The position numbers and the translations under genes are program-made. From Candidatus Thiodiazotropha endolucinida (GTDB lineage: Bacteria > Pseudomonadota > Gammaproteobacteria > Chromatiales > Chromatiaceae), in contig NZ_MARB01000005.1 in NCBI RefSeq assembly GCF_001715975.1, positions 62,001 through 126,000 of the forward strand: a stretch of DNA of 64,000 bases, in the 5' to 3' direction. Of this stretch, positions 45,423-52,904 are shown in pieces (position 1 is the first letter of the stretch; each line of letters opens with the position of its first letter). The notes under the pieces were generated by a model. That model did not search any database. It saw only the letters and a program-made list of their open reading frames with translations, and had not been told where the DNA came from.

Positions 45423-46916
45423 TTAAAGCAAAGGCGCTAACAACCTGCATACAGATTCAACCATTTTTCTTGTTCTGGTTAAGGTTTTTCTATCAACCAG
45501 TTGTATCTCGTCAGCTGAATCGCAAAGTTTCAGAAACTCCCTTTCCATTTGTTCGGTTATTGACTCATCAAATAAAAACAGATTCGATTCGAAATTCAGG
45601 CGGAAACTGCGTTGGTCCATGTTTGCCGAGCCTATGGTGGATAAGTAACCGTCGATAGTCATGGTTTTTGCGTGGGTCATACTACTTTTCTGTTCGAATA
45701 TCCTTACCCCTGCCTGCAGAAGCTGATCCTGAAATGATCGTCCTGCATGGAGCACGAGCGGATGATCGGACTGGCTGGGTAGCAGTAGCCGGACATCTAT
45801 TCCCCGAAGGGCAGCGGTTCGCAAGGCAAGCAGAATCGGTTGGTCCGGAACAAAGTAGGGTGTTTCTATGAATACCTTCTGTTGTGCAAGAGTGATTGCG
45901 GTAAAGATAAAGAGGTGAATGCTTCTCCAGCGTTCGTCGGCTGGTCCACTGGATAAAAGCTGAGCGTGAACAGGTCCATAGTGTTCAAGTGCTGGAAAAT
46001 AGTCACGACTGACCAGATCCTCTGCTGTGGCATGAAACCAATCCTGGCAGAAGGTCTCTTGTATCGAGTGCACAACCGGCCCCTCTACACGTGCATGAAG
46101 GTCTATCCAGGATTCTGATTTGGCTGCATATTGATCACCAACATTCATGCCGCCAATAAAAGCCTGGTCACCATCGATGATTACCAGTTTACGGTGATTT
46201 CTGTTATTCAGGGCGAGTTGTCGATTCAGTGGGTTAACCGGCAGGAAGCGTTTGATGCGTCCTCCAGCGGACTGCAACGGGTGGAAGAATGCTCGTTTGG
46301 TGGCGCGGGAGCCTACATCGTCAATCAGCAATCGCACCTCTACCCCTCTATTTGCTGCGCGCACCAGGGTATCTCGAACGCTTTCCCCAGTGTTGTCTGT
46401 CTGCCAGATATAGTAATCGAGATGGACATGTTGTGTGGCCTTGTCAATTGCCAGCTGCAGATGATCGAAAAGTAACTGGCCGGACCTGTAAATCTCTATC
46501 CGGTTACCGGCCAGAGGGCCATTGCCATCGAATTGTCGGGCCAGATGAATCAAGGATGGTGGCGCCAGGTCGGGTTCTGCATTTTGTTCGGCGTGTGTCT
46601 GTAGCCGCTCAATTCCCGGCGCGAGAAGGGATTCTACTTTATGGCGTTTTCTACGCCGCAGATGCAGGCGAGTTGTTCCCAACAACCAGAATGCAATAAG
46701 CCCGATAAAGGGAATAAACACGATTACAAGAATCCAAGCCAGGGTGGCGCCTGACTCCCTGCGTTGCAGCAGGATTGTGGGGATCAGTATGGCCACAATG
46801 ACAAGATCCAGGAGGATCCACGACAAATTGAGCCAGCCAGTTGTGCTGATGGTCATAGGTTCTTTGTAGGTTAATAAAGTTGTGAAAACTGGCTTGAAAG
46901 CCAAATTGTATGTCAC
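45423..46916 (-). CDS. cls: Cardiolipin synthase (phospholipase D family)
   Basis: Up to 497 residues; ATG 46856 is an equally possible start and gives 477. Two N-terminal membrane helices (WILLDLVIVAILIPTILL; TLAWILVIVFIPFIGLIAFW) precede two PLD domains with HKD motifs HRKLVIIDGDQAFIGGMN and HAKTMTIDGYLSTIGSAN. It joins two phosphatidylglycerols to cardiolipin at the inner membrane. The C-terminus ends in the usual VCRLLAPLL. It is a single gene. Confidence 0.93.
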   Translation of the reverse strand: MTYNLAFKPVFTTLLTYKEPMTISTTGWLNLSWILLDLVIVAILIPTILLQRRESGATLAWILVIVFIPFIGLIAFWLLGTTRLHLRRRKRHKVESLLAPGIERLQTHAEQNAEPDLAPPSLIHLARQFDGNGPLAGNRIEIYRSGQLLFDHLQLAIDKATQHVHLDYYIWQTDNTGESVRDTLVRAANRGVEVRLLIDDVGSRATKRAFFHPLQSAGGRIKRFLPVNPLNRQLALNNRNHRKLVIIDGDQAFIGGMNVGDQYAAKSESWIDLHARVEGPVVHSIQETFCQDWFHATAEDLVSRDYFPALEHYGPVHAQLLSSGPADERWRSIHLFIFTAITLAQQKVFIETPYFVPDQPILLALRTAALRGIDVRLLLPSQSDHPLVLHAGRSFQDQLLQAGVRIFEQKSSMTHAKTMTIDGYLSTIGSANMDQRSFRLNFESNLFLFDESITEQMEREFLKLCDSADEIQLVDRKTLTRTRKMVESVCRLLAPLL

Positions 46917-47040
46917 GGTCCGAAGTCACCTTTACAAATCATGATTCGAAAAAAGTGAATCATATCCAGTGTCATTCCGAATGTCCCAATGAGTCATACA
47001 GGCGATAATTCAGAGTGTAAAGATATTATGGAGAAGATTC

Positions 47041-48237
47041 ATGGTTTGCTCAGAAACAGTCACCAAAACATCCCTTGATTCACTCAATAAAAGCATTGAG
47101 TTATTGGCATCTGTCGATGCGGCGGAGGATCCTTTTCTCAGTTGCTACCTGGATCTCGAAGCCGGCGTGGAATCATGCCAGAAGTTTCTGCTGTCCGAAG
47201 CGGAATTCATAAGAGCAGGACTCAGCGACTCGCAGCGGTTCGATTTCGATGAGGCCTTCGAGCAGCTAGAGGAGACCATAGCCAGTGTCTGTAAAGAGGA
47301 GTTACGCGGCATGGCGATCTTTACCCGCAGCATTATGGGTGGAAGGTTTGTCAGCGTGATACCCAGTATGCTCCCTTTCAGGAATCAGTTGGCCTTCTAC
47401 CGGGTGCCGGATATTCGGCCTCTGTTGAGTCTCAGGGATGCTTATGGAGAGCATTATCTGCTTTGGGCCGCATCCGATGGGATTGAGTTGTTTCGAGTTG
47501 AGGGTGGACGGGCAAAGACACTGGCCTGGGTAGCGGAGAAAAGCCTAGCGTGGCACGCCCCTGAACAGCAGAATCTATCATCCAGAAACAGAATAGCGCG
47601 GAACAGGCCTCACCTGGATGGTTTTGCCCGGCAGACCATCTCGCGGGCTATGAAATCAGCTGGCAGACTCAAACTGGTATTGGCTGGCGACAGCAACCGG
47701 TTGCAGAGATTGCGGCACTGGTTGCCCCGTCATCTTTCGGCCGGTGTATCACAAATGGTATCGGTCTCTCCTTTTCTCGATCGTACCAGGGCCTTAAGAC
47801 AAATTATCGACCACATGGCAGCGGGTTGTCGGGCGGCTGTGGATGCTTTTACCAAGTCCTGTCTGCAGGTTTCGTCGATCAGGCGCAGATGTGTTACCGG
47901 TCCCAGTGGCACCTTTTCAGCCATCGACTCCCAGGCGTTGCACACCCTGTTGATTACAAGCACAACTACACCCACTCTGGTTAGCACTAACCATCCTGTT
48001 ACTTTGGAGGGTTTAGGGGCGGACACAGAGCATTTTTCTGCTGTCACTCAGACTCGCTACTGGGATCCTGGGATTGAGTTGAGCCGACTGGCCTGTCAGC
48101 AGGGTATAAGAACTCTGGTGAGCAATGCCCGGGAGCTGTTTCGACAAGGAGGAGTGGGTGGATTACTGCGTGACTCGGCAGATGTGGTGGTGATGTGCCG
48201 ACCGAAACATCCAACCATTACCGAATTGGTCGCATAG
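47041..48237 (+). CDS. Bacterial eRF1-like (baeRF) family protein
   Basis: 398 residues, soluble. The central segment LKLVLAGDSNRLQRLRHWLP and the C-terminal AVTQTRYWDPGIELSRLACQQGI...GGVGGLLRD match the middle and C-terminal domains of the archaeo-eukaryotic release factor (eRF1/Pelota)-like proteins found in bacteria. The N-terminal part (ELLASVDAAEDPFLSCYLDLE) also fits. An HPF-like gene follows by 12 bases, an association expected for this family. GGAG precedes ATG 47041. The inferred role is ribosome rescue or release under stress; a peptidyl-tRNA hydrolysis GGQ motif is not evident. Confidence 0.65.
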   Translation: MVCSETVTKTSLDSLNKSIELLASVDAAEDPFLSCYLDLEAGVESCQKFLLSEAEFIRAGLSDSQRFDFDEAFEQLEETIASVCKEELRGMAIFTRSIMGGRFVSVIPSMLPFRNQLAFYRVPDIRPLLSLRDAYGEHYLLWAASDGIELFRVEGGRAKTLAWVAEKSLAWHAPEQQNLSSRNRIARNRPHLDGFARQTISRAMKSAGRLKLVLAGDSNRLQRLRHWLPRHLSAGVSQMVSVSPFLDRTRALRQIIDHMAAGCRAAVDAFTKSCLQVSSIRRRCVTGPSGTFSAIDSQALHTLLITSTTTPTLVSTNHPVTLEGLGADTEHFSAVTQTRYWDPGIELSRLACQQGIRTLVSNARELFRQGGVGGLLRDSADVVVMCRPKHPTITELVA

Positions 48238-48249
48238 CGGTGTGGTGTC

Positions 48250-48546
48250 ATGGTTAAGCAGATAAAATGTGACGATCCTCGGCTCAAGGATCAGGTGCAG
48301 GATCTGTTGAACTTTCATCTGGGCTCTATCGATGAGCTGGCGGATAAGTTGGAGATGAGTGTTGGATATGCCGAGGAGCGGGGTGACGAGCCACTCTATC
48401 TCTGCCGGGTGGTTGTCACAGATCCCCGTTCCGGCAGGTTGGCTGTGGAAGAGCGCCAGGCTGATATCACTCTGACGGTCAATCGTGCGCTTGCACGCAT
48501 CGTTCGTAGCCTGATGCGTCGGCAGCAGAACCTGCATTCGATCTGA
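48250..48546 (+). CDS. HPF/RaiA-like ribosome-hibernation domain protein
   Basis: 98 residues with the beta-alpha-beta-beta-beta-alpha pattern of the sigma-54 modulation/ribosomal S30AE domain: VKQIKCDDPRLKDQVQDLLNFHLGSI is the first strand and helix, and LAVEERQADITLTVNRALARIVRSL the last. It probably binds the ribosome. It starts 12 bp after the eRF1-like gene, so the two form one operon. Sequence identity to true HPF is not obvious; the assignment rests on pattern and context. Confidence 0.6.
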   Translation: MVKQIKCDDPRLKDQVQDLLNFHLGSIDELADKLEMSVGYAEERGDEPLYLCRVVVTDPRSGRLAVEERQADITLTVNRALARIVRSLMRRQQNLHSI

Positions 48547-48638
48547 AGCTCAAGTGCTCACCGTGATTTTCTTCCTTTGACCGTTGCAGCGGGAACAGTA
48601 AGATGCTGTTTCCCTGCATTCGGCCATCCATAACCAGT

Positions 48639-48934
48639 TAGGGCCTGTTAACACTAATCCAATGCACCCTGTTGTGCCTGAAAAAGCGCCAATCAAGGCG
48701 CACCCCAAGGGCACTTCCTTCGGGGCGCGAGGAGAGAGGTTTGGTGATTCCAAATGAGCGACGAGCAACGCCGAGTGGCGCTTTTTCAGGCACAACCCGA
48801 AGGGCTGGGGCTGTTTTCGCCCCCAGCGGCGTTATCATTCGCTCATGTAGAATAACTACACTACGCTCATTCTGCCTTGCTGGGCACGAAAACAGCCCCA
48901 GCAGGGCGTATTGGATTAGTGTTAACAGGCCCTA
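48639..48934. mobile_element. MITE with 26-bp terminal inverted repeats (IS630-like)
   Basis: The ends 48638-48663 and 48910-48935 are perfect 26-bp inverted repeats, beginning TTAGGGCCTG. The outermost bases allow a TA target duplication, the hallmark of IS630/mariner elements. Inside are a perfect 20-bp inverted pair (48671-48690 and 48777-48796) and a perfect 16-bp pair (48804-48819 and 48887-48902). No transposase frame fits in 296 bp. It separates the HPF gene from the antiporter operon. Confidence 0.85.
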
Positions 48935-48953
48935 AATTCGACTGCCATTCCTT

Positions 48954-48976
48954 TATCCGGCGTAATAAGCCGGATA
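48954..48976. promoter_or_regulatory. Hairpin in the antiporter leader
   Basis: TATCCGGC and GCCGGATA, an 8-bp stem with a 7-nt loop, just right of the MITE and about 150 bp before mrpE. It could be a terminator for HPF-side transcription or a leader element of the mrp operon. The following 150 bp are AT-rich. Confidence 0.4.
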
Positions 48977-49107
48977 ATTTCCAAAGAATCGAAAAAAACG
49001 ATCTATTATCCATATAAATTCGATTTTTCTTTTCTTTCTCCAAGCCTCATAAATATCACTAAGCGTTTTTCAGCCCTTGTGAACAGTTGAAGTTTCAGGA
49101 GATATAC

Positions 49108-49140
49108 ATGTCTGAGGCCAGATTCCATGACGACCATTGA
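49108..49140 (+). CDS. 10-codon upstream frame overlapping mrpE start
   Basis: ATG 49108 follows an excellent ribosome site (AGGAGATATAC) and encodes MSEARFHDDH before TGA at 49138. The mrpE ATG at 49127 lies inside this frame in a different phase and has no ribosome site of its own. It is either a leader peptide that couples translation or a trace of a shifted mrpE start. Confidence 0.4.
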   Translation: MSEARFHDDH

Positions 49141-49678
49141 TAAGGATTCCAGCGTGCCATTGAGATCTGCCTGGTCCGCTCACATTGCCAGACGTATGTC
49201 TGCTGGAAATCCCTTCTATGCGCTCTCTGCACTGGGGTTGTTTGCACTGATCTGGTTTTTACTCACCGGGGATGACTGGAAATCCTGGTTGGTCGGATTG
49301 CCAGCTGTGATTGTGGCAGCCTGGTGCGCAGTACGTCTCCAGGGTCTTGATAGAGAGCGGATCAGTCTGTCTGGGTTGATGCGTTTCCTGCCCTTCTTTA
49401 TCTGGGAATCGGTGCTTGGCGGTATCGATGTGGCCTCCCGTGTGATGCGTCCAAAGATGCACATTGCCCCAGGGTTCCTCGATTACCGGATGCGCTTGAC
49501 TCAGCTATCGGCAAGACGGTTGTTCGTCAACTGCCTCAGTCTGTTACCCGGAACCCTGGCGGCGGACCTGGATGGGGAGTATCTGCGCATCCATACGCTG
49601 GATCGTGGCATTGATCTCAACGATGAACTACTACGGCTGGAGCGGATGGTCTCCGCCGTTTATGGAGAAAGCCTATGA
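49127..49678 (+). CDS. mrpE: Mrp-type antiporter subunit MrpE
   Basis: 183 residues with hydrophobic N-terminal helices (FYALSALGLFALIWFLL; WLVGLPAVIVAAWCAV) and the MrpE core IWESVLGGIDVASRVMRPKMHI, followed by NCLSLLPGTLAADLDGEYLRIHTLD. It is a structural subunit of the multi-subunit Na+(K+)/H+ antiporter. It is first gene of the eight-gene operon. The N-terminal 30 residues are longer than usual for the family, so the true start could be later. Confidence 0.88.
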   Translation: MTTIDKDSSVPLRSAWSAHIARRMSAGNPFYALSALGLFALIWFLLTGDDWKSWLVGLPAVIVAAWCAVRLQGLDRERISLSGLMRFLPFFIWESVLGGIDVASRVMRPKMHIAPGFLDYRMRLTQLSARRLFVNCLSLLPGTLAADLDGEYLRIHTLDRGIDLNDELLRLERMVSAVYGESL

Positions 49679-49953
49679 GGCTGCAGACCCCATTGATCGA
49701 TTTTCTATTGGTAGTCGCACTGCTTCTGCTTTTGTTGAGCCTGGTATTGGGAATGATCAGAGCGCTGAAGGGACCGAGCCTGGAAGACCGGCTGTTATCG
49801 ATTCTGTTGCTGGGTACGGGTGGGGTGGCGATTCTGTTACTGCTCTCTGTCTCGATGCAGCTGACTGCGCTGCTCGATGTGGGGCTGGTGCTGGTGCTGT
49901 TGGCGGCTGTCGCAGCCGCAGCCATGACACGGCGGGAGAGTGACGATGGTTGA
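49675..49953 (+). CDS. mrpF: Mrp-type antiporter subunit MrpF
   Basis: 92 residues with three hydrophobic helices and the MrpF-type segment LVLGMIRALKGPSLEDRLLSI. Its ATG overlaps the mrpE stop by 4 bases. MrpF is a small membrane subunit needed for assembly of the complex. Confidence 0.88.
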   Translation: MRLQTPLIDFLLVVALLLLLLSLVLGMIRALKGPSLEDRLLSILLLGTGGVAILLLLSVSMQLTALLDVGLVLVLLAAVAAAAMTRRESDDG

Positions 49954-50227
49954 CCTGTTGGCATTGATTCTGGTGTTCAGCGGTATCGCTTTCTTTTTCT
50001 TCGGAGCCATCGGGCTCTTGCGACTCCCTGACCTACATTCCCGGCTGCATGCTTTGACAAAAGCTGACAATCTGGGTCTTGGCCTGCTGATTGTGGGGGT
50101 TGCACTGTTTCATGGCTCGCTATTGGTGGCGTTAAAGCTGCTACTGATTTGGCTTCTGGCATTGCTGGGCAGTGCCGCATCTGCCCATCTGATATCCCAA
50201 TATGCCCTCAGGAGGAAACATCAGTGA
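49946..50227 (+). CDS. mrpG: Mrp-type antiporter subunit MrpG
   Basis: 93 residues. The motif IGLLRLPDLHSRLHALTKADNLG is the MrpG hallmark. ATG 49946 has GGGAG 8 bases upstream; GTG 49940 is also in frame. It overlaps mrpF by 8 bases, and its stop overlaps the mrpB GTG. Confidence 0.9.
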   Translation: MVDLLALILVFSGIAFFFFGAIGLLRLPDLHSRLHALTKADNLGLGLLIVGVALFHGSLLVALKLLLIWLLALLGSAASAHLISQYALRRKHQ

Positions 50228-51179
50228 TCAATCCGAGCCTGATAATGCTTCCTGATTTGCTGTTGGCGGTGATGCTGATCGGCATGGCCTGGGCGGCACT
50301 CTCCAGTAATGACCTGAGACGAAGTGTGGTGCTGTTTATCGCCTTTGGCCTGTCTGGGCAAGACTGCATGCTCCGGATCTGGCCTTGGCCGAAGCGGCTA
50401 TAGGCGCAGGTTTGTCTGGTGCGCTATTGCTGATTGCCTTGAGAGATGAGACCGATAGCAATCTGACTGCTCTAAAGGTCTCACAAGTCACTCGTTGGCT
50501 GGTCGATCTGTTCTCACTGATCATGACCGTACTGATCGGTTGGGTACTCTGGCTAACCATTTATGTCGAACCAGTCGAGAGATTGGCGCCGCTTGCCAAC
50601 GCCATGCTGGAGCATAGCGGGGTCTCCAATCCGGTCACCGCGGTGCTGTTGAACTACCGGGGTTACGACACCCTGCTTGAACTGGTGGTGGTGTTGGCTG
50701 CCGTGCTCGGGGTGATGGTGGTTGGACGGGAGCGTAGAGGTTACCGACAGGCAGGCCCTGTCTTCTGTGGCCTGGTTCACTGGCTGGTTCCGTTGTTGAT
50801 CGTGACTGCCGGTTATCTGCTCTGGATTGGCGCTCATACACCGGGGGGAGCCTTCCAGGCGGGGGCAACCCTGGCGGCAGCCGGTATTGTGCTCCGTCTG
50901 GCGGGAAACGATGCTGCGGGACTGCCTGAGGGGATGTGGCTGCGTTGGCTACTGGTGGCCGGAATAGGCCTGTTCCTGACGGTCGGCCTCGGTGTGACAC
51001 TCAATGATGGGCAGTTCCTGCAATACCCCAAAGCCTGGTCAGGCACCCTGATCCTGTTGATAGAGAGTGCCGCCACCGCCTCGATAGCCGCTGCCCTGGT
51101 GTTGGCTTACCGGGGTGGCAGGCCGGACGGCTGGTTGTCTGTTGCTGATAAAGATAACGACCGGGAGGTCTCATCATGA
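50224..51179 (+). pseudogene. mrpB: MrpB-type subunit (DUF4040 plus MnhB), frameshifted
   Basis: GTG 50224 follows AGGAGG. The first frame reads LMLPDLLLAVMLIGMAWAA and DLRRSVVLFIAFGL, then leaves the family and stops at 50403. From 50355 another frame continues the family: WARLHAPDLALAEAAIGAG to 51179. DUF4040 proteins normally have about five residues between FGL and WAR, so about 13 bases seem deleted near 50353. The MnhB part (residues TAGYLLWIGAHTPGGAFQAG) is intact. Two separate polypeptides could still be made, the second from TTG 50385. Confidence 0.75.
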
Positions 51180-51457
51180 CTCAGGCCCTGATCTATGCAC
51201 TGACCGGTGCAGTCCTTTTCATGTTGGGAGTGAGATCGACCCTGTTGCGTGACTCCCTTTTGGCCAGGATTTTAGGATTGAACGTCAGTGGTGCCGGGAT
51301 ATTCCTGATCTTTGTCTCCCTTGCCTACCGTGGGGATTCGATGCCTACGGATCCGATTCCCCATGCCCTGGTGCTGACGGGTTTGGTGGTGGCCATCAGC
51401 GCAACCGCGCTGGCGTTGGCGCTGAACCGTCGTTTGCGGGAGATGGACGATGAATAA
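51176..51457 (+). CDS. mrpC: Mrp-type antiporter subunit MrpC (NuoK-like)
   Basis: 93 residues, three helices; its ATG overlaps the mrpB stop by 4 bases. NuoK-like features are MLGVRSTLLRDSLLARILGLNVSGAGIFLIFVSL (motif LARILGLNVSG) and the second LTGLVVAISATALALAL. NuoK homologues carry a Glu in proton channels; here the equivalent position is not certain. Confidence 0.88.
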   Translation: MTQALIYALTGAVLFMLGVRSTLLRDSLLARILGLNVSGAGIFLIFVSLAYRGDSMPTDPIPHALVLTGLVVAISATALALALNRRLREMDDE

Positions 51458-52904
51458 CCTGCTGATCTGGCCCGTCGCCCTGCCGCTGCTCAGCGCACTG
51501 CTGGCGCTGCTGTGGCCCCGCAGATCCACCTGGATCGGTGTCGCAGGCACCGGCCTGTCGCTGTCGGCTGTGCTGCTGGTCAGCCGACAGGTGGTTGAAT
51601 CAGGGTCGATCGAACTGGCGCTGGGCGGCTGGGCGCCGGGGCTGGGTATCGCACTGCGCGTAGATGGTCTGAGTCTGTTGATGCTGTTGATGTCCTCCCT
51701 GGTGGCCATGGCAGTCGCAGTCTATTCCAGCGTCTACTTCTCTGATAGTGAAAGACGGGGTGAGTTCTGGGTGCTCTGGCTGCTGTTGATCACGGCCCTG
51801 CACGCCCTGTTTCTCTCCGGCGACCTGTTTAATCTCTACGTCACCCTGGAGCTGTTGGGTCTGTCGGCAGTGGTGCTGGCCTGTCTGGGCGGCAGCCGGG
51901 CGTCGCTGCAGGCGGCGTTGCGCTATCTGGTTCTGGGACTGTTAGGCTCCCTGGCCTTTCTGATGGGGGTTGCCCTGATCTATGCCGGCTACGGCACCCT
52001 CGACATGGCTGCCTTGGGTGATGCCATCGAGGCGGGTCCCACCGCCTGGGTGGCCCTCAGCCTGATGACCGGTGGATTGCTGATCAAGTCTGCCCTGTTT
52101 CCGCTCCACTTCTGGTTGCCCCCTGCCCACGCCAATGCCCCGGCGCCTGTGAGCGCGGTGCTCTCCGCGCTGGTGGTGAAAGCGGCGCTCTATCTGATCC
52201 TCAGGCTCTGGCTGGAGTTGTTCGACGGAGTGGTGACCCAGGCGTCCGCGATGATCATCGGTGTGCTGGGTGCTGTGGCGGTACTCTGGGGTTCCTGGGC
52301 CGCCCTACAGGCTCAACGGCTGAAGCTGATGGCCGCATACTCCACGGTCGCCCAGCTGGGTTACCTGTTCCTGTTTCTGCCCCTGTTGGCGGCAATACCG
52401 GAAGGAGAGGGGAGAGACCTGGCCCTGGGCGCGCTGGTGCTGTTGGCCCTGACCCACGGTTTTGCCAAGAGCGCCTTTTTTCTTGCCGCCGGGGTCATCA
52501 TGCAGCGGGCAGGCCACGATCGCATTGCCGAACTGGGCGGTACCGCCCGGGCCCTGCCGGTGACCGCCTTTACCATCGCCCTGGCCGGTGTGGCGCTGAT
52601 CGGCCTGCCGCCCAGTGGCAGCTTTCTGGCAAAGTGGCAGCTGCTCTCCACCGTCTTTGTCACCGGCCAGTGGCTCTGGCTGCCGGTGATAGCCGTCGGC
52701 ACATTGCTGGCGGGTGCCTATATCTTCCGTCTGTTGGGACATGCCTTTGCCCCCGGTGAGGGGGTTGGTCCCTCGCTTTCAGTGGGTCGGGAGGAGATAC
52801 CGGCTGTTCTGCTGGCGCTCATCGCAACCCTGCTGCTGGGCTTTTGGGCCGCTGAGGTGTGGGAACTGGTTCCAATCAGCGCCTATGCGGGCGGGGAGGC
52901 ATGA
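51450..52904 (+). CDS. mrpD: Mrp-type antiporter subunit MrpD (NuoN-like)
   Basis: 484 residues with about 14 helices. Antiporter-module motifs: YVTLELLGLSAVVLAC (a helix with the key Glu), MTGGLLIKSALFPLHFWLPPAHANAPAPVSAVLSALVVKAA (key Lys; motif FWLPPAHANAPAPVSAVLS) and YSTVAQLGYLFLF. It overlaps mrpC by 8 bases. It moves protons or cations across the inner membrane. Confidence 0.93.
   Translation: MNNLLIWPVALPLLSALLALLWPRRSTWIGVAGTGLSLSAVLLVSRQVVESGSIELALGGWAPGLGIALRVDGLSLLMLLMSSLVAMAVAVYSSVYFSDSERRGEFWVLWLLLITALHALFLSGDLFNLYVTLELLGLSAVVLACLGGSRASLQAALRYLVLGLLGSLAFLMGVALIYAGYGTLDMAALGDAIEAGPTAWVALSLMTGGLLIKSALFPLHFWLPPAHANAPAPVSAVLSALVVKAALYLILRLWLELFDGVVTQASAMIIGVLGAVAVLWGSWAALQAQRLKLMAAYSTVAQLGYLFLFLPLLAAIPEGEGRDLALGALVLLALTHGFAKSAFFLAAGVIMQRAGHDRIAELGGTARALPVTAFTIALAGVALIGLPPSGSFLAKWQLLSTVFVTGQWLWLPVIAVGTLLAGAYIFRLLGHAFAPGEGVGPSLSVGREEIPAVLLALIATLLLGFWAAEVWELVPISAYAGGEA

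Noticed and set aside
45423-46916. Cardiolipin synthase as a phage or toxin PLD effector
   Set aside because: Both N-terminal membrane helices and standard HKD motifs match housekeeping Cls; no secretion signals or immunity gene are present.
48936-49126. A sodium (DUF1646-type) riboswitch before the antiporter operon
   Set aside because: Only an 8-bp hairpin is seen; no conserved riboswitch core could be matched by eye.
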